Of a DNA stretch of 64,000 nt, positions 61,667 through 64,000 are shown piece by piece (positions within the stretch are counted from its first letter, which is position 1; each line of letters starts with the position of its first letter). Both the position numbers and the translations under genes were made by a program. Under the pieces are notes generated by a model. The model was not told the DNA's origin. It saw nothing but the letters and a program-made list of their open reading frames with translations, and made no database searches. The DNA comes from Lasioglossum baleicum (taxonomy: Eukaryota > Arthropoda > Insecta > Hymenoptera > Halictidae), in assembly GCF_051020765.1 (NCBI RefSeq), contig NC_134941.1, positions 9,734,001 through 9,798,000 on the forward strand. Reading direction: 5' to 3'.

Positions 61667-63600
61667 AATATTATGTTACAATATTAGGTTGCAATGTTAC
61701 CTTTCTTCAATTGTTAGCAGTTTAAAGGACAGTGCTTTTAATTTTTGTCGAAACTTTTTCAAAACAATTTTTCAATATTCTTCTTCAAAAATACAGCTAC
61801 GAGGATAAATCGTTATCGATGTTCAAGGAGGCAGTCGGAAGGTTTTGAACAGCAGTGTACACACGATAAGCGTCAGAGTGAAAAGCGGGAGATAAAATGC
61901 TGCCACGGAATTTGTTAATGAGCCAGTATGTTAAGCGGCAGCTATCCCGCGTGATAATCAACGGCGCTGATAACTTTGTTATTTTATTGGCGCTGGCAAC
62001 AGGTGACCGCGGGGATCGTTGCACCTCATAACATCCCGTCGAGGCGATGCGATAACTTTCTGCCATAATTTCCAATGATCAGCAGCAGAGTTGGGCAAAA
62101 ATTTTATTGAAATAAAAATTTTGTCCAACTCTGGTCAGCAGCCATTTGCCGACAGGCATTCATGGAAACTTCGGTTGTTCAATGATACACCTACTGACAA
62201 ATTAAATTTTTGCTGCTCGTCAGTAATTAATTCCTGGTCAAATTGTACCTGTGCGACCATAACATTTTCTTATTTAAAATTCATTCGATGTTTGTTGGAT
62301 CAATTATACTGCAGCATGTTTTTGGAAATGTCATCGATAGGCAGATTGTACTACGCCATTGGGAGACTAGCGATGGACAATTTAATTTTTTAATGGATTT
62401 TTACCTTCAGTGTCAACAGCATACAGACTTGCAGTAAGTTTAAGACACTTTCAGCAAAGAATCGATAGCGAACGAAATGAAGAATCTGACTGCATCCCGG
62501 CAACAAGTTGGCGGCCAGTAATCTGGAAAATCTCTGGGACGGAATCCGAGCTGATAAAAAGCGGATTCTACCATCAATTAATCACCGGCATTAGTTCGAT
62601 CGAAGTGTCCGCGATTCCGTGTTCGTTACGGATTCCTCGAGAGAAATTCCACTGTTCCAGCGGAATCCAAATCGGTGACGTAAATCTTCCGCGGGTATTC
62701 CCCAAGAAATTATGGAAACACGTGGACGGAAAAATTCGTTTCTGATAGGCAGAGAATGTTTAATTTTTGTAGACGAATTTTTTTTAAGATAGTTGAATGA
62801 AATAAAATCCTGCTTTTAATAGAAACAGGCGTAGCTGATTGAAAACAGATAGAATACTAAAGAATTTAAGTGAAAATGAAATACTTTGGGCCAATAAAAT
62901 AAATTCTTGAATGCAAATTTTTTGCAATAGATGCAGACTACTAATCTCTGAGAAAATAAATTCTGACCGTAAAAATGCAAGTAAAAACCAAGTGGTCCGG
63001 CAGTAAAATGTAGAGAAATTGAGAAGGTGGTTAATTTGGGTTAGGAATGGATAAGAATAGTCGCGGATAGGAAAGGGAAACGTGCTGGTGTCTAATCCTT
63101 GTTACTCGCAGAAAGACGAGCGCCATCGTCGGCGCTCATTGACTCGAATCAAGTTGACCTAGTGAGGCACCCACCGGTTGTTTAATCTAAAATTAATTCC
63201 TGACAGCTGCTGGCCGGCGACACGCTTCTGTGCCGGCCGTCTACGCTTGTTCTGACATCTTTTATTATTTCTTATGCCGTGTCAAGGCCGCAATTCCAGT
63301 TCCCAGCTGAACTCCCGTTCCAAGGATCACCCGGAGGATCTGAATGGCTGGGTAAAAGCTACTGTGTCAGGTGTCCGTCATGCTACTCGACACGGTTTAT
63401 TAAAACCTCCGTCATCGAGCAGGTGGTACATACTACTGACCATTCAATTAGGTTCACGCGCAAACGGTCTCATTTTTTTCCGGCTGAGACGCTCGATCGG
63501 TGTTGCTACCGATCAGTCATTTAGCATCTCGTGCGAAAAATTCGATTTCTAGGTGTAACAGTGTGTTGCAAGTAGGATTTAATAAAATATTATAAAGAAA
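61667..63600. other. Non-coding stretch, no supported gene
   Basis: Apart from the 48-bp hairpin at 62,086-62,133, I see only short unmotivated frames (62,091-62,745 on the plus strand in several frames; 63,274-63,552). Confidence 0.35.
62086..62133. mobile_element. 48-bp hairpin: minimal relic of the CAGAGTTGGGC MITE
   Basis: CAGAGTTGGGCAAAAATTTT pairs with AAAATTTTGTCCAACTCTG around a tiny loop, so it is essentially two fused terminal repeats. ATCAGCAG on the left and GTCAGCAG on the right resemble an 8-bp target duplication with one change, which would fit a hAT-type element. Confidence 0.65.
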
Positions 63601-63605
63601 ACTTT

Positions 63606-64000
63606 TTAAAAACCACGCTTACATTAAAATGCACTAAAAAGGTGAAAATAATTTATTTCCTGGTTCTCTGCATAATCTACCGAATACAGTTACATGATTA
63701 ATAATATTTTTCCCCAAAATTTTAAGCAATTAGTTCAAAATTTCTTCTGTTATAATATTAGTGTCGGAATAGATAGAAAAATTTAATATAAATTTAAATG
63801 AAATCACATGACATTAGTGACTATAAAAATAAAAGCATGGAGCGCTAAACTATATTCACGTAATCTTTGTGGGCGCTCCACGCTTTTATTTTTATAGTCA
63901 CTAATGTCATGATTTCATTTAAATTTATATTAAATTTTTCCATCTGTTCCGACACTAATTTTATAACAGAAGAAATTTTACGATTTACGTTTTTAGTGCA
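63606..64000. mobile_element. Composite foldback element, copy 2 (cut by the window end)
   Basis: ACCACGCTTACATTAAAATG and TGCACTAAAAA (63,630-63,640) are outer arms; the matching TTTTTAGTGCA ends exactly at 64,000. The inner arms (63,737-63,980) are long and nearly perfect, enclosing a loop with GGAGCGCTAAACTATATTCA. The loop is the inverse of the one in the copy at 31,470-31,591. The right terminus lies beyond the window. Confidence 0.75.

Noticed and set aside
24658..62724. CACGTG E-boxes as a clock-control cluster for Pdp1
   Set aside because: I count about 16 in the window, which is what chance predicts for a 6-bp palindrome in 64 kb; no local cluster near Pdp1 exons.

Overview
The window looks like nuclear DNA of an insect, most probably a hymenopteran and perhaps a bee. 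Genes are intron-split with GT/AG borders and short introns, the protein sequences are insect-like, and AT-rich DNA alternates with GC/CpG-rich patches. Three genes can be rebuilt exon by exon. RpS18 lies on the plus strand at 10,409-11,693 (4 exons, 152 aa). An endophilin-B gene lies on the minus strand at 17,510-12,216 (9 exons, 346 aa, plus an alternative 3' exon and a 12-codon microexon). The 3' part of a PAR-domain bZIP gene, the Pdp1/HLF type, lies on the minus strand at 30,589-26,578 (5 exons, about 226 aa); its N-terminal exon was not found. Two plus-strand exons near the left edge (539-785 and 890-1,002) may be the end of an unrecognised gene.

Layout. 1-1,002: possible gene end. 1,003-10,380: no gene I can support, but a promoter-like block near 1,391-1,500 and several transposon remnants. 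10,381-11,720: RpS18. 11,720-12,215: shared convergent 3' flank. 12,216-17,510: endophilin B. 17,983-18,272: a long palindrome. 18,273-26,577: about 8 kb of non-coding DNA downstream of Pdp1 (3'UTR and/or intergenic). 26,578-30,589: Pdp1 exons, with a G-rich minisatellite in two introns. 30,590-64,000: 33 kb upstream of the visible Pdp1 exons with no convincing coding exon, holding tandem repeats, MITEs and foldback elements; it may be 5' introns and alternative promoters of Pdp1 or intergenic DNA.

The genes have unrelated jobs: translation (RpS18), membrane curvature and autophagy/mitochondrial dynamics (endophilin B), and transcription, including circadian control (Pdp1). No operon-like logic is expected. 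The most informative signals are in the repeats. A 461-bp TA-flanked element sits inside a tandem repeat whose other units preserve the empty site. One MITE copy is inserted inside another copy of its own family. There is a perfect 2 x 97 bp palindrome with no spacer and a pair of related foldback elements. I saw no CRISPR, tRNA or rRNA.
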